The notes: generated by a model not told the origin, from the letters alone. Positions 1 through 9,649 are shown, counted from the first letter of the stretch. The stretch: 64,000 nt of DNA from Flavobacterium haoranii (GCF_009363055.1 NZ_CP045292.1:1426001-1490000); one strand, 5' to 3'. Program-made: numbers and translations.

Positions 1-144
1 TTTATACCTTTCAACCTTAAAAATATCCAAATCTTGATTTAAGTAATTCTTAACTATAAAATCTCCTTCTTTTTTTTCTTCGATAATTTGAGAAAATGAG
101 TTTAAAAAGAAAAGCAAGAAGAATAACAAATTAATTTTTTTCAT
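1..144 (-). CDS. Secreted protein of unknown function, N-terminal part only
   Basis: The first 48 codons of a gene that runs off the left edge of the window. The product starts MKKINLLFFLLFFLNSFSQ, a short basic n-region, a Leu/Phe-rich core and a likely signal peptidase site after FSQ, so it is exported. The visible mature part (IIEEKKEGDFIVKNYLNQ...) is hydrophilic and I do not recognise it. The ATG at 142-144 is the natural start because the signal peptide begins there. It is divergent from the ABC-F gene and shares about 240 bp of AT-rich upstream DNA with it. Confidence 0.6.
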   Translation of the reverse strand, partial: MKKINLLFFLLFFLNSFSQIIEEKKEGDFIVKNYLNQDLDIFKVERYK

Positions 145-325
145 AATTATAATTTTTGATTACTTCAAACCTACCAAAAACTTTATTTTTCTTACAAAAA
201 AATAGCTGAACACATAATTTCAAGTATTATTCCATTTAAAAATCAACATCTTACAAAAAACTAAAAAACTTAATCACATCAATATTTCAATCATTATTTT
301 ATCGCTACAAATACAAACAAAACCT

Positions 326-333
326 TATTTTTG
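326..333 (+). promoter_or_regulatory. -7 promoter box of the ABC-F gene
   Basis: TATTTTTG followed by CAC matches the Bacteroidetes -7 consensus TAnnTTTG, 52 nt before the ATG at 386. No clear -33 TTG is seen. The rest of 145-385 is AT-rich and holds no other feature I can support. Confidence 0.5.
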
Positions 334-385
334 CACTAATAAAAATTGGCACATTGCCTCATCGTCTAATTGACACATTAATTAC

Positions 386-2251
386 ATGAATTTCCTTTCA
401 GTCGAAAATATATCAAAAGCTTACGGCGAACGCGTTTTGTTTGAAAACATTTCATTTGGTATTAACAAAGACCAAAAAATTGCTTTTATTGCTAAAAATG
501 GTTCCGGAAAAACAACCATTATGAACATGTTAGCAGGTTTGGACGAACCCGATAGCGGTCAGGTTATTGTTCGTAAAGACATTAAAATGGCATTTTTATC
601 GCAAACTGATAATTTACAACCCGAACTAACCATTGAAGAAAGTATTTTCGCTAGTGATAACGATACTCTGAAAGTAATCGAACAATACGAAAAAGCACTT
701 GAAAATCCTGAAGATGAAGAAGCTTATCAAAAAGCGTTTGATAATATGGACCGTCACAATGCTTGGGATTTTGAAACACAGTACAAGCAAATTTTGTTCA
801 AATTGAAATTGGACGATTTAAAACTGAAAGTTAAAAACCTTTCGGGTGGACAAAAAAAGCGATTGTCATTAGCTATTATCTTAATCAACAAACCCGATTT
901 TTTAATCTTAGATGAACCAACCAACCATTTAGATTTAGAAATGATTGAATGGTTAGAAGATTATTTTGCCAAAGAAAATTTAACCTTATTCATCGTAACA
1001 CACGATCGTTTCTTTTTAGAACGTGTTTGTAACGAAATTTTAGAATTAGAAAACGGAAAATTATACCAATACAAAGGCAACTATTCTTATTATTTAGAGA
1101 AAAAAGAAGAACGAGTAATTTCTGAAAATGCAAGCATTGACAAAGCCAAAAACTTATTTGTCAAAGAATTAGAATGGATGCGTCGCCAACCCAAAGCGCG
1201 TACTACAAAATCAAAATCGCGTCAAGATGATTTTTACGTGATTAAAGAAAAAGCCATGAGTCGCCGTAAGGAAAATGTGGTGGAACTGGAAATTAACATG
1301 GAACGAATGGGAAGCAAGATTATTGAATTGGCAAAAATCAATAAAAGTTTCCAGGACAGAGTGATTATGAAAGATTTCAATTACTCGTTTCAACGTGGCG
1401 AACGCGTGGGCATCATTGGTAAAAACGGAACCGGAAAATCTACTTTTTTAAATATTATTACTGGAAGCATTCAACCTGATTCTGGAAAAGTAATCGTGGG
1501 TGACACGATGAAAATTGGGTATTACACTCAAAGTGGAATCAACCCGAAACCGCAACAAAAAGTAATCGACATTATTAAAGAGTATGGCGAATATATTCCG
1601 TTGACCAAAGGAAAAATCATTTCGGCTTCACAATTGTTGGAACGCTTTTTATTTGATGCCAAAAAACAATACGATTACGTTGAAAAACTAAGCGGTGGCG
1701 AACTGAAACGTTTGTATTTATGTACTGTTTTAATTCAAAATCCAAATTTCTTGATTCTCGATGAGCCAACAAATGATTTGGATATTGTGACTTTAAATGT
1801 ATTGGAAAACTTCTTATTGGATTATCCCGGATGTTTGTTAGTGGTAAGTCACGATCGTTATTTTATGGATAAAATCGTGGATCACTTATTTGTCTTCCGT
1901 GGTCAAGGCGAAATTGAAGATTTCCCTGGAAACTACTCGGATTTCAGAACGTATGAAGATTCAGCAGAACCTGTTAAAGCGGAAAAAGTGGAATCAGCTA
2001 ATGCAAAATCTTGGAAAGAAAAACAAGTAAAATCTGGTTTAACTTTTAACGAACAAAAGGAGTTTCAAAAAATTGAACGCGAAATCAAAGATTTAGAACA
2101 AAAGAAAAAAGATATTGAAGCTGAATTTGCTCAAGGCAAAGTCACTGATGACAAGATTGAAACAAAAGCCAACGAATTGCAAAAAATCATTCAATCGTTA
2201 GAAGAAAAAGAAGAACGTTGGTTTGATTTAAGTGCGAAAATGGAAGAGTAA
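386..2251 (+). CDS. ABC-F family ATP-binding protein (Uup-like)
   Basis: 621-residue soluble protein with two ABC ATPase domains and no membrane segment, the layout of ABC-F proteins, which act on ribosomes or nucleic acid rather than in transport. The first domain has Walker A KNGSGKT (about 37-43), signature LSGGQKKR (about 152) and Walker B LILDEPTNHLD (about 173-183). The second has KNGTGKST (about 346), LSGGELKR (about 434) and LILDEPTNDLD (about 456). The linker between them is basic (RRQPKARTTKSKSRQ). Residues 530-621 are a highly charged helical coiled coil, like the C-terminal domain of Uup. Subfamily is inferred from length and the C-terminal coil; a distinct ABC-F gene lies at 38027-39661. 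Confidence 0.9.
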   Translation: MNFLSVENISKAYGERVLFENISFGINKDQKIAFIAKNGSGKTTIMNMLAGLDEPDSGQVIVRKDIKMAFLSQTDNLQPELTIEESIFASDNDTLKVIEQYEKALENPEDEEAYQKAFDNMDRHNAWDFETQYKQILFKLKLDDLKLKVKNLSGGQKKRLSLAIILINKPDFLILDEPTNHLDLEMIEWLEDYFAKENLTLFIVTHDRFFLERVCNEILELENGKLYQYKGNYSYYLEKKEERVISENASIDKAKNLFVKELEWMRRQPKARTTKSKSRQDDFYVIKEKAMSRRKENVVELEINMERMGSKIIELAKINKSFQDRVIMKDFNYSFQRGERVGIIGKNGTGKSTFLNIITGSIQPDSGKVIVGDTMKIGYYTQSGINPKPQQKVIDIIKEYGEYIPLTKGKIISASQLLERFLFDAKKQYDYVEKLSGGELKRLYLCTVLIQNPNFLILDEPTNDLDIVTLNVLENFLLDYPGCLLVVSHDRYFMDKIVDHLFVFRGQGEIEDFPGNYSDFRTYEDSAEPVKAEKVESANAKSWKEKQVKSGLTFNEQKEFQKIEREIKDLEQKKKDIEAEFAQGKVTDDKIETKANELQKIIQSLEEKEERWFDLSAKMEE

Positions 2252-2252
2252 T

Positions 2253-2312
2253 TTTAAGTCACAGTCACAGTTTACAGAATTTTAAACTAACTGAGACTAA
2301 AAACTGAGACCA
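2253..2312. repeat. Short-period degenerate intergenic repeat
   Basis: This 64-bp gap is built from variants of AGTCACAGT / ACTGAGACT: AGTCACAGTCACAGT at the left and ACTGAGACTAAAAACTGAG at the right, which are partly complementary and could fold back. Similar but not identical elements occur at 21958-22020 and 27151-27180. Confidence 0.45.
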
Positions 2313-2315
2313 AAT

Positions 2316-3158
2316 ATGTTACAAATAGCAAAAGCTTACATAAAATTCTTTTTTAGAGCCAAAAACGAACATGGTGTGCATTCGCCATTTGTGTTTGATT
2401 TGGTTACCAAATGCTTTTACGACAAAACCAATTATCCCGAATATGAAGTTTTAAAAAACTATAGAAATTCGCTTTTAAACAATAAGAACACGATTGAAGT
2501 AACTGATTTTGGCGCAGGTTCACGAGTTTTCAAATCGAATACGCGAGAAATTGCTGCTATTGCCAAAAACGCTGGAATTTCAGTTAAAAACGCCGAACTG
2601 TTATTCCGAATCGTTCGTTACTTTCAACCTGAAAAAATCCTGGAAATAGGAACTTCGTTAGGATTAGCGACTTCAGCTCTTTCTTTAGGAAACAAAAATT
2701 CAAAAATCATAACATTAGAAGGTTGTCCTTCCACAAGTCAAAAGTCAAAAGAAGAAAGTCAAAAGTTTGGATTTAATAATATTGAATTCATTAACACTGA
2801 ATTTTCAACATATTTAAACAACTTTAAACAACAAACAATAAACAATAAACAACAAATCTTCGATTTGGTATATTTCGACGGCAATCATTCTAAAAAGGCG
2901 ACCTTAGAATATTTCAAATTACTGTTACCTACTGTTACCAATGATTCCGTTTGGATTTTTGACGATATTCATTGGTCACAAGACATGGAAGAAGCTTGGG
3001 AGGAAATTAAAAACCATCCACAAGTAACGGTTACTATTGATACTTTTCAGTGGGGAATTGTTTTCTTTAGAAAAGAACAAAAAAAAGAACATTTTACTAT
3101 ACATTCAAGGAAAAATCTATCTTCATTAATTTTTCAAAAAATTAAAATTAAGATGTAA
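2316..3158 (+). CDS. Class I SAM-dependent methyltransferase (O-methyltransferase-like)
   Basis: 280 residues. A Rossmann methyltransferase motif I is visible as [16 protein letters not shown] (about 108-123), followed by the acidic strand-2 end IITLEGCPS and a second acidic motif [17 protein letters not shown]. The order matches the caffeoyl-CoA O-methyltransferase-like (Methyltransf_24) group, where this Asp helps bind SAM or metal. The tail after about 255 is short and basic. The N-terminal 80 residues ([18 protein letters not shown]) are typical of a Bacteroidetes version whose substrate is not known. It lies 64 bp after the ABC-F gene, probably co-oriented rather than functionally linked. 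Confidence 0.8.
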   Translation: MLQIAKAYIKFFFRAKNEHGVHSPFVFDLVTKCFYDKTNYPEYEVLKNYRNSLLNNKNTIEVTDFGAGSRVFKSNTREIAAIAKNAGISVKNAELLFRIVRYFQPEKILEIGTSLGLATSALSLGNKNSKIITLEGCPSTSQKSKEESQKFGFNNIEFINTEFSTYLNNFKQQTINNKQQIFDLVYFDGNHSKKATLEYFKLLLPTVTNDSVWIFDDIHWSQDMEEAWEEIKNHPQVTVTIDTFQWGIVFFRKEQKKEHFTIHSRKNLSSLIFQKIKIKM

Positions 3159-3217
3159 CAAAAACCGAGTTTCTCTACTTATTCTTAGATTCGGTTAATC
3201 TTACATTTACTATCATT

Positions 3218-3907
3218 ATGTCAAAACCCATCATAGAAATTAAAGGAATTACAAGAGATTTCCCCTTAGGAGAAGAAATTGTTCATGTTTTAAAAGGAAT
3301 CGATTTAACCATTAACAAAGGAGAATATGTTGCTTTAATGGGGCCTTCAGGTTCAGGAAAATCGACTTTAATGAATATTTTAGGTTGCTTAGACACCCCT
3401 ACATCAGGTAGTTATGTACTAAACGGAAAACATGTAAGTGAAATGCATGACGATGAGCTAGCCGAAATTAGAAATAAAGAAATTGGTTTTGTTTTTCAAA
3501 CATTTAATCTAATGCCAAGAACAACTGCTTTAGACAATGTTGCATTACCTATGGTTTATGCAGGAATAAATAAAGAAGATCGAAGTAATAGAGCTACAGA
3601 AGTTTTAACGCAAGTTGGACTTCAAGACCGTATGGATCACAAACCTAATCAATTATCTGGTGGACAACGTCAGCGTGTTGCAGTAGCACGTGCATTAGTC
3701 AATCATCCAGCAATGATTCTTGCCGATGAACCAACAGGAAACCTTGACAGTAAAACTTCTGTTGAAATTATGAATCTTTTTGATGAAATTCACGCTAACG
3801 GAAATACTGTAATTCTAGTAACTCACGAAGAAGATATTGCTGCTCACGCTCATCGCATTATTCGTTTACGAGATGGTATGATTGAAACTGATGTAAAAAA
3901 CAAATAA
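3218..3907 (+). CDS. ABC transporter ATP-binding protein, LolD/MacB type
   Basis: 229-residue single ABC domain. Walker [10 protein letters not shown] lies at 42-50, the Q-loop at VFQTFNL (about 92), signature [15 protein letters not shown] at about 145 and Walker [13 protein letters not shown] at about 166-177, followed by the H-loop [17 protein letters not shown]. The [18 protein letters not shown] region and the length are characteristic of the LolD/MacB/FtsE class, which powers extraction or export across the envelope via a MacB-type permease. No permease gene is next to it, so its partner must be encoded elsewhere. Function beyond the class cannot be stated. Confidence 0.88.
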   Translation: MSKPIIEIKGITRDFPLGEEIVHVLKGIDLTINKGEYVALMGPSGSGKSTLMNILGCLDTPTSGSYVLNGKHVSEMHDDELAEIRNKEIGFVFQTFNLMPRTTALDNVALPMVYAGINKEDRSNRATEVLTQVGLQDRMDHKPNQLSGGQRQRVAVARALVNHPAMILADEPTGNLDSKTSVEIMNLFDEIHANGNTVILVTHEEDIAAHAHRIIRLRDGMIETDVKNK

Positions 3908-4041
3908 TCCTCAGTCATAATTTACAGTCAAAAATAACAATTATTATCCAAAACTTTTTTAAGTATCAAAAGCGATTCTTCAGTTACTTTTGTAAACCAT
4001 TTTCCTGCTGTTCGTTACAATATTTTGTTTTGTATTTAAAT

Positions 4042-4065
4042 GTTTCGACTTCGCTCAACGTGACA
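4042..4065 (-). repeat. REP-like repeat copy (TGTCA..TTGAGCG.AGTCGA family)
   Basis: Read on the minus strand this is TGTCACGTTGAGCGAAGTCGAAAC, the same element as at 58689-58712 and 60774-60797 with a few changes. It lies in a 270-bp gap (3908-4177) between the ABC ATPase and the adenosyltransferase; the rest of that gap is AT-rich with no gene. Confidence 0.6.
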
Positions 4066-4121
4066 AAACAAAATGATTTTCACTTCCATCAGGGCTAAAC
4101 TGTAATCCATATACTTTTTGC

Positions 4122-4129
4122 TATCTTTG
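4122..4129 (+). promoter_or_regulatory. -7 promoter box of the adenosyltransferase gene
   Basis: TATCTTTG matches TAnnTTTG, 49 nt upstream of the ATG at 4178. The leader contains a short duplicated AAAAGCTAAAAGCTTT stretch. Confidence 0.5.
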
Positions 4130-4177
4130 AAAAAAAATGCTAAAAGCTAAAAGCTTTCGGCATAAAGCATAAAAAAA

Positions 4178-4750
4178 ATGAAAGTATATACTAAAACTGG
4201 AGATAAAGGAACTACTGCACTATTCGGCGGAACTCGTGTTCCTAAACATCACATTCGTATTGAAAGCTACGGAACGGTCGATGAACTAAACTCACATATC
4301 GGCTTAATTCGCGACCAAGAAATCAACTCGCTTTATAAAGCTGTTTTAATCGAAGTTCAAGACCGTCTTTTTACTGTAGGTGCCATTTTGGCTACACCAC
4401 CCGAAAAAGAAGTTCTAAAAAACGGTCAACAACGACTAAATATTAATCGTATTTCAGAAAATGATATTCAATATCTTGAACAAGAAATAGATAAAATGGA
4501 TGCAGAACTTCCACCCATGACCCACTTTGTACTTCCAGGAGGCCACACTACTGTGTCATATTGTCATATTGCGCGTTGTGTGTGTCGTAGAGCAGAGCGT
4601 TTAGCGGTGCATTTACATGAGATTGAACCTACAGATGAACGTGTTTTAACCTATTTAAACCGACTTTCTGACTACTTATTTGTATTGGCACGAAAGTTGT
4701 CTCATGACCTGAACGCTGAGGAAGTGAAGTGGATTCCAAGAAAAGATTAA
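4178..4750 (+). CDS. Cob(I)yrinic acid a,c-diamide adenosyltransferase, PduO type
   Basis: 190 residues. It transfers the adenosyl group of ATP to reduced corrinoid to make adenosylcobalamin. The N-terminal ATP-binding motif MKVYTKTGDKGTTALFGG (1-18) is diagnostic of the PduO/MMAB family, followed by SYGTVDELNSHIG (about 30-42). The C-terminal motif RCVCRRAERLAVHL (about 133-146) carries the conserved Arg/Glu residues of the active site, and LSDYLFVLARKLSH is the last family helix. Length is normal. The product feeds the methylmalonyl-CoA mutase encoded at 57-61 kb, with MeaB at 20.9 kb, although the genes are not contiguous. Confidence 0.93.
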   Translation: MKVYTKTGDKGTTALFGGTRVPKHHIRIESYGTVDELNSHIGLIRDQEINSLYKAVLIEVQDRLFTVGAILATPPEKEVLKNGQQRLNINRISENDIQYLEQEIDKMDAELPPMTHFVLPGGHTTVSYCHIARCVCRRAERLAVHLHEIEPTDERVLTYLNRLSDYLFVLARKLSHDLNAEEVKWIPRKD

Positions 4751-4801
4751 ATAGTAAACAGCAAAGACGTTCATTTACTTATTAAAAAAAGAAAAAAAAA
4801 C

Positions 4802-4831
4802 TTGACTTTTTAAGTTAAAAATTTATTTTTG
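4802..4831 (+). promoter_or_regulatory. Promoter of the DUF2795-like gene
   Basis: TTG (4802-4804) and TATTTTTG (4824-4831) are separated by 19 nt, matching the Bacteroidetes -33/-7 pattern. The ATG follows 22 nt after the -7 box. Confidence 0.6.
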
Positions 4832-4853
4832 CATTAAATTAAATCGATAAAAG

Positions 4854-5075
4854 ATGTATTGGACATTAGAATTAGCATCTTATTTAAGTGATGCACCTTG
4901 GCCAGCTACTAAAGATGAGCTTATTGATTATGCTATTCGTACTGGAGCACCTCTAGAAGTTGTAGAAAATCTGCAGTCGATTGAAGACGAAGGTGAGATC
5001 TACGAGTCAATGGAAGAAATTTGGCCAGATTATCCTACAGACGAAGATTATCTTTGGAATGAGGATGAGTATTAA
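4854..5075 (+). CDS. DUF2795-like small acidic protein
   Basis: 73 residues, strongly acidic in its second half (EDEGEIYESMEEIW...DEDYLWNEDEY). The first half, LASYLSDAPWPATKDELIDYAIRTGAPLEVVENLQSI, has the form of DUF2795, a small helical fold with an internal pattern of a helix that ends in a P/W-rich turn followed by DELI..A...GAP..V...L. Proteins of this kind are common and highly conserved in flavobacteria; no biochemical function is established. It has its own promoter and a terminator directly after it, so it is probably monocistronic. Confidence 0.8.
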   Translation: MYWTLELASYLSDAPWPATKDELIDYAIRTGAPLEVVENLQSIEDEGEIYESMEEIWPDYPTDEDYLWNEDEY

Positions 5076-5100
5076 AAAACTATAAAAAACACAACATTTA

Positions 5101-5126
5101 AAAGTCTCTTCACGAGGCTTTTTTTT
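5101..5126 (+). terminator. Intrinsic terminator after the DUF2795-like gene
   Basis: AAAAGTCTC ttcac GAGGCTTTT hairpin (one G-U pair) running into T residues. The -7 box of secA starts immediately after it. Confidence 0.65.
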
Positions 5127-5127
5127 G

Positions 5128-5135
5128 TAAATTTG
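5128..5135 (+). promoter_or_regulatory. -7 promoter box of secA
   Basis: TAAATTTG followed by CAC, 21 nt before the ATG at 5157. An in-frame TTG at 5133 lies inside this box, so it cannot be the translation start if the box is real; this decides the secA start in favour of 5157. Confidence 0.6.
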
Positions 5136-5156
5136 CACACCATAAAAAATAGTACC

Positions 5157-8100
5157 ATGAGTATTGTAAATTCAATATTAAAAATATTTGTAGGCGATAA
5201 ATCTGAAAAAGATGTTAAGGCCATTCAACCTATTATCAAAAAGATTAAATCTTTTGAAGGTGCTTTTCAAGCATTATCTCATGATGAGTTGAGAAATAAA
5301 ACTTTAGAATTTAAAGAAAAAATTAAAGATGCAAGAGCTGAAAAAGACAGTCAAATAGCTTCTTTGAAAGAAAAAGCCGAACAAACTACAGATATTGATG
5401 CTCGTGAAGACATTTATACTGAAATTGATAAATTAGAAGCAGAAGCTTATGAATTATCTGAAAAAGTATTAAATGAAATTTTACCAGAAGCTTTCGCAGT
5501 AGTAAAAGAAACAGCTCGTCGTTTTAAAGACAATACTTCTATTACTGTAAAAGCTACTCCAAAAGATTTAGAATTATCTGCTACAAAACCTTACATAACA
5601 ATTGAAGGAGATCATGCAGTTTGGGCAAATTCATGGGATGCTGCTGGTAAATCTATTACTTGGGACATGATTCATTATGACGTTCAGTTAATTGGTGGTG
5701 TGGTGTTACATCAAGGTAAAATTGCCGAGATGCAAACAGGAGAAGGTAAAACCTTAGTTGCTACACTTCCTTTATACTTGAACGCATTAACTGGAAATGG
5801 TGTTCACCTTGTAACTGTTAACGATTACCTAGCAAAACGTGATAGTACTTGGAAAGCCCCTTTATTTGAATTCCACGGATTAACTGTGGATTGTATTGAC
5901 AATCACCAACCTAATACTGAAGCTCGTAGAAAGGCTTACAACGCCGATATTACCTACGGAACCAACAATGAATTTGGTTTCGACTACTTACGTGATAATA
6001 TGGCACATTCTCCATCAGATTTAGTACAACGCAAACACAATTATGCAATTGTCGATGAAGTTGACTCGGTTTTAATTGATGATGCTCGTACTCCTTTAAT
6101 TATTTCTGGACCTGTTGTAGATGGTGATCGTCATGAGTTTACTGAATTAAAACCTAAAGTTGACAATTTGGTTAACTTACAAAGAAAATTAGCAACCGAT
6201 TGTTTAACAGAAGCCAAAAAACTTTTCAAAGAAGGTAATTCTAAAGAAGCTGGTTTTTATTTATTACGTTCTTACAGAGCTTTACCAAAAAACAAAGCTT
6301 TAATTAAGTTCTTATCTGAAGAAGGCGTAAAACAATTACTTCAAAAAACAGAAAATTACTATTTACAAGATAACAAAAGAGAAATGCACAAAATTGATGA
6401 GGCATTGTATTTTGTTATTGAAGAAAAAAATAATCAAGTTGAGTTAACTGATAATGGAATCCAATTCTTATCACAAGATACAGATGCTAACTTCTTCGTT
6501 CTTCCTGATATTGGAACTGAAATCGTAAAAATTGAAAAAGCAAATCTTTCTAAAGAAGAAGAGGCCGAAAAACGTGAAGAACTTTATAAAGATTTCTCAG
6601 TAAAATCGGAGCGTATTCATACTTTGACTCAATTATTAAAAGCTTATACGTTATTCGAAAAAGATACAGAATATGTTATCATTGACAACAAAGTAATGAT
6701 TGTTGATGAGCAAACTGGTCGTATCATGGATGGACGTCGTTATTCAGACGGTTTACATCAAGCGATTGAAGCTAAAGAAAATGTAAAAATTGAAGCTGCA
6801 ACGCAAACTTTTGCAACTATTACGTTACAAAACTACTTCCGTATGTATAACAAACTAGGTGGTATGACTGGTACTGCTGTTACGGAAGCTGGTGAGTTTT
6901 GGGAAATTTACAAATTAGATGTTGTGGAAATTCCTACAAACCGACCAATAGCAAGAAAAGATAAAGAAGATTTAATCTATAGAACGGTTCGAGAAAAATA
7001 CAATGCAGTTATTGATGATGTTGTAAAATTATCTCAATCGGGTCGTCCGGTTTTAATTGGAACAACTTCAGTTGAAATTTCAGAATTACTAAGCCGTATG
7101 CTTAAAATTAGAGGCATTAATCACAATGTGTTAAATGCTAAAATGCATAAAAGCGAAGCAGAAATTGTTGCTGAAGCTGGTAAACCTGGAGTAGTAACCA
7201 TTGCAACAAATATGGCGGGTCGTGGTACCGATATTAAACTTTCTGATGAAGTTAAAAAAGCAGGAGGTTTAGCAATTGTTGGTACAGAACGTCACGATTC
7301 GCGTCGAGTAGACCGTCAGTTACGTGGTCGAGCTGGTCGTCAAGGAGATGTAGGTAGTTCACAATTCTACGTTTCATTAGAAGATAACTTAATGCGTTTA
7401 TTTGGTTCTGAGCGTGTTGCAAAAATTATGGACCGTATGGGCTTAAAAGAAGGTGAAGTTATTCAACATTCAATGATGACTAAATCTATCGAAAGAGCAC
7501 AGAAAAAAGTAGAAGAAAACAACTTTGGTGTTCGTAAACGTTTATTAGAATATGATGACGTTATGAATGCTCAACGTGAGGTAGTTTACAAACGTCGTCG
7601 CCATGCTTTACAAGGAGAACGTTTAAAAGTTGATTTAGCAAACATGATGTACGATACTTGTGAATTAGTAGTACAAAACAATAAATTAGCTGGTGACTTC
7701 AAAAACTATGAATTCGAATTAATTAGAATTTTCTCAATAAGTTCACCAATAACTGAAGCGGAATTCAACAAATTACAAGAGCGTGAAATTATTGGAAAAA
7801 CATATAAAGCTGTTTTAGATCATTACACTGATAAAAACGGGCGTAATGCTCAAGAAGCTTTCCCAATTATTAAAAATGTTTACGAAAACAATAATGGACA
7901 ATATGAACGAATTGTAGTTCCTTTTACTGATGGAATTAAATCGCTAAATGTTGTTACTAATCTTGAAAAAGCTTATCAAACTGAAGCTAAATCTTTGATA
8001 ACAGATTTCGAGAAAAATGTAACTTTAGCTATTATTGATGAAGCTTGGAAAAAACATTTACGTAAAATGGACGAATTAAAACAATCGGTTCAATTAGCTG

Positions 8101-8519
8101 TTCACGAGCAAAAAGATCCATTGTTAATTTATAAATTCGAAGCTTTCAACTTGTTTAAAAGAATGATGGATGAAGTAAATAAAGATGTTATTTCTTTCTT
8201 ATTCAAAGCCGATTTACCTTCTCAAAATCCTAATACAATTAGCGAAGCTAAAGAAGTAAAACAAAAAGAAAATTATACCGAAAGCAAAGAAGAAGTTTTA
8301 AATACTGATGAAATGGCTTCAAAAAGTCGCCAAGTTGGTCAACAAGCTTCACAAGCGCCACAACAAGTTACAGAAACAATCGTTAGAGAAACACCAAAAA
8401 TTAATCGCAACGATACTGTTACTGTTAAACATGTAATGAGTGGTAAGACAGAAACTATGAAATTCAAAAAAGCAGAAGGATTAATTGCTTCTGGTGAATG
8501 GGTTTTAATAAACGAATAA
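5157..8519 (+). CDS. secA: Preprotein translocase ATPase SecA
   Basis: 1120 residues from the ATG. SecA drives unfolded preproteins through SecYEG at the inner membrane using ATP. Nucleotide-binding motifs are visible: Walker [11 protein letters not shown] followed by [12 protein letters not shown], the [16 protein letters not shown] motif, the [15 protein letters not shown] motif II, and the second helicase domain [14 protein letters not shown] and [12 protein letters not shown]. Between motif II and the second domain is the extended insertion ([19 protein letters not shown]...) seen in Bacteroidetes SecA, which makes it about 220 residues longer than E. coli SecA. The C-terminus ends in a [19 protein letters not shown] segment and lacks the Cys-rich zinc-binding tail of the E. 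coli protein. A TTG in frame at 5133 is rejected as start because it overlaps the promoter. Confidence 0.97.
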   Translation: MSIVNSILKIFVGDKSEKDVKAIQPIIKKIKSFEGAFQALSHDELRNKTLEFKEKIKDARAEKDSQIASLKEKAEQTTDIDAREDIYTEIDKLEAEAYELSEKVLNEILPEAFAVVKETARRFKDNTSITVKATPKDLELSATKPYITIEGDHAVWANSWDAAGKSITWDMIHYDVQLIGGVVLHQGKIAEMQTGEGKTLVATLPLYLNALTGNGVHLVTVNDYLAKRDSTWKAPLFEFHGLTVDCIDNHQPNTEARRKAYNADITYGTNNEFGFDYLRDNMAHSPSDLVQRKHNYAIVDEVDSVLIDDARTPLIISGPVVDGDRHEFTELKPKVDNLVNLQRKLATDCLTEAKKLFKEGNSKEAGFYLLRSYRALPKNKALIKFLSEEGVKQLLQKTENYYLQDNKREMHKIDEALYFVIEEKNNQVELTDNGIQFLSQDTDANFFVLPDIGTEIVKIEKANLSKEEEAEKREELYKDFSVKSERIHTLTQLLKAYTLFEKDTEYVIIDNKVMIVDEQTGRIMDGRRYSDGLHQAIEAKENVKIEAATQTFATITLQNYFRMYNKLGGMTGTAVTEAGEFWEIYKLDVVEIPTNRPIARKDKEDLIYRTVREKYNAVIDDVVKLSQSGRPVLIGTTSVEISELLSRMLKIRGINHNVLNAKMHKSEAEIVAEAGKPGVVTIATNMAGRGTDIKLSDEVKKAGGLAIVGTERHDSRRVDRQLRGRAGRQGDVGSSQFYVSLEDNLMRLFGSERVAKIMDRMGLKEGEVIQHSMMTKSIERAQKKVEENNFGVRKRLLEYDDVMNAQREVVYKRRRHALQGERLKVDLANMMYDTCELVVQNNKLAGDFKNYEFELIRIFSISSPITEAEFNKLQEREIIGKTYKAVLDHYTDKNGRNAQEAFPIIKNVYENNNGQYERIVVPFTDGIKSLNVVTNLEKAYQTEAKSLITDFEKNVTLAIIDEAWKKHLRKMDELKQSVQLAVHEQKDPLLIYKFEAFNLFKRMMDEVNKDVISFLFKADLPSQNPNTISEAKEVKQKENYTESKEEVLNTDEMASKSRQVGQQASQAPQQVTETIVRETPKINRNDTVTVKHVMSGKTETMKFKKAEGLIASGEWVLINE

Positions 8520-8540
8520 AAAAATAATTTAAAATATTTT

Positions 8541-8577
8541 ATCCTCAATTATTAAAAAATAGTTGAGGATTTTTTTT
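8541..8577 (+). terminator. Intrinsic terminator of secA
   Basis: ATCCTCAA / TTGAGGAT stem with a 14-nt loop, followed by T8. The next gene starts at 8581, only a few bases past the T-run, so that gene is either read through or started from a promoter inside secA. Confidence 0.7.
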
Positions 8578-8580
8578 CTA

Positions 8581-8979
8581 ATGGAAAACAACATTGTTTA
8601 TACTGATTTTTTTACCAGAGTTAAAGAATCTATCTCTAATGGAACTTTTGCAAAACTTACGTTAGCTAAAACTGTTGGTAAACCAGAACTGCAAAATATT
8701 TATGTTCGCACTTTAGTTGAAGAAAACCAACTTAAATTACAACTGACTTTTAAAATCTATAAAAACGGTTTACAAGAGTTGGTAAAAATATGCGATATAG
8801 AAGAAATGGAGCAAGAATTAGTTTCTTGTATAAATAATCCTTTTCTATCTTGTTTGTTATTCACAACAGAAGCCGACATAACCATGAAACTCAATAAAAA
8901 ACGTATTGCTTCTATAACTGAACAAGCACCAACATTTAAAAATGCCGATCCTATTTTATTGGAATATTTAAACAAATAA
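8581..8979 (+). CDS. Conserved hypothetical protein, possible orphan N-terminal domain of a methyltransferase family
   Basis: 132 residues from the ATG at 8581; an in-frame TTG at 8563 lies in the secA terminator stem and is unlikely to be the start. No signal peptide or membrane segment. The pattern FFTRVKESISNGTFAKLTLAK...LQNIYVRTL, then FLSCLLFTTEADITMKLNKK, reminds me of the N-terminal module found before the Rossmann domain in a bacterial class I methyltransferase family, but no SAM-binding domain follows: the frame stops at ..EYLNK. That resemblance is from memory and weak. The last codons and the terminator are the left copy of the direct repeat described at 8967-9006. Confidence 0.55.
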   Translation: MENNIVYTDFFTRVKESISNGTFAKLTLAKTVGKPELQNIYVRTLVEENQLKLQLTFKIYKNGLQELVKICDIEEMEQELVSCINNPFLSCLLFTTEADITMKLNKKRIASITEQAPTFKNADPILLEYLNK

Positions 8980-9006
8980 AAAAGACCTCAAATTGAGGTC
9001 TTTTTT
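8967..9006. repeat. Left copy of a 40-bp direct repeat (gene end plus terminator)
   Basis: The sequence runs from TTTAAACAAATAAAAAA through the palindrome GACCTCAAATTGAGGTC to T6. It is the same as 18427-18467 apart from one A in the A-run. It encodes the final L-N-K-stop of the upstream gene and a bidirectional terminator, and the stop codon of the convergent gene begins inside or just after the T-run in both copies. The two copies bracket the XRE-PspA-flotillin-ATPase module. Confidence 0.9.
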
Positions 9007-9007
9007 T
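8981..9007. terminator. Bidirectional intrinsic terminator
   Basis: A-rich arm, perfect GACCTC/GAGGTC stem with AAATT loop, and T7. It serves the plus-strand orphan gene and the minus-strand XRE gene. Confidence 0.85.
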
Positions 9008-9614
9008 ATTTCAACTTAGATTCAATTTTTTCCAATCTATTTAAAATTGAAGTCATTAAACTTATATTTTGATTGGTTTGAATTACACCAACAATTTTAT
9101 AAACGAGTTTATTCTTTTCTATTTCTTCCGAAATCTTAACTCCGTTAGTTTTATCAAATAACAAATAAAAACAATTTACATCAACCTTATCTAGATTACT
9201 TGATAACAACAAAACATTTCCTTTACTATAAATACTTTTACCAGCCAAAACATCGTCTACTGTAAATACAAAATCAATATCTGCTAATATTTTTTGCAAA
9301 TCAAAGGGTTTTACTTCATTATTTGGAGTAATTTCCTGTAAAATAGATTCATTAGAGCTTTGTCTCGAAACCAAATCTTCAATTTCATTGAAATTAGTAA
9401 TCTTATTAATAGTAATTGGTTTCGAAAGCAATTCATCAGTAGTTAAGTCCAAAATTGTTGCAATTCGCAACAAAGTCTCTATCTTGGGCTCAGCCCTACC
9501 TTCTTCATAAGAACTTATTACACCTCTATTTAAATCTAAAATTTCTGCAAAAGCTTGCTGACTAAGTCCTTTTATTTGTCTTATTTTTTTTATATTGGTA
9601 CCAAAATAAGTCAT
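9006..9614 (-). CDS. XRE-family transcriptional regulator with degenerate S24-like C-terminus
   Basis: 202 residues. Residues 5-62 form a Cro/CI helix-turn-helix (NIKKIRQIKGLSQQAFAEI, then NRGVISSYEEGRAEPKIETL, then LLRIATILDLTTDELL). The C-terminal half (FVFTVDDVLAGKSIYSKGNVLLLSS...VNCFYLLF...KLVYKIVGVI) has the strand pattern of the S24/LexA-type sensor domain, but I see no Ser-Lys catalytic pair, so autocleavage is not supported. It ends in a short helix (TSILNRLEKIESKLK) suited to oligomerisation. It is divergent from the YbjN-PspA-flotillin operon across a 122-bp gap with promoters in both directions, so autoregulation and control of that operon are likely (inference). Confidence 0.85.
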   Translation of the reverse strand: MTYFGTNIKKIRQIKGLSQQAFAEILDLNRGVISSYEEGRAEPKIETLLRIATILDLTTDELLSKPITINKITNFNEIEDLVSRQSSNESILQEITPNNEVKPFDLQKILADIDFVFTVDDVLAGKSIYSKGNVLLLSSNLDKVDVNCFYLLFDKTNGVKISEEIEKNKLVYKIVGVIQTNQNISLMTSILNRLEKIESKLK

Positions 9615-9641
9615 ACCCTTTGCTAATTCTATTATACATTA

Positions 9642-9649
9642 CAAAGATA
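9642..9649 (-). promoter_or_regulatory. -7 promoter box of the XRE gene
   Basis: Minus strand TATCTTTG, 27 nt upstream of the start at 9614. The stretch between this box and the divergent one (9650-9704) contains TTTTGC...TTTTTTGCAA, a TTGC/GCAA pair that could be an operator. Confidence 0.5.

Noticed and set aside
5133-5156. TTG start 24 nt upstream of the secA ATG
   Set aside because: It lies inside the TAAATTTG promoter box, so the transcript would start after it.
8563-8580. TTG start for the orphan protein at 8.6 kb
   Set aside because: It falls in the stem of the secA terminator; the ATG at 8581 is more plausible.
9006-9614. LexA-type autocleaving repressor
   Set aside because: HTH is of Cro/CI type and the C-terminal half shows no Ser-Lys dyad or Ala-Gly cleavage site.
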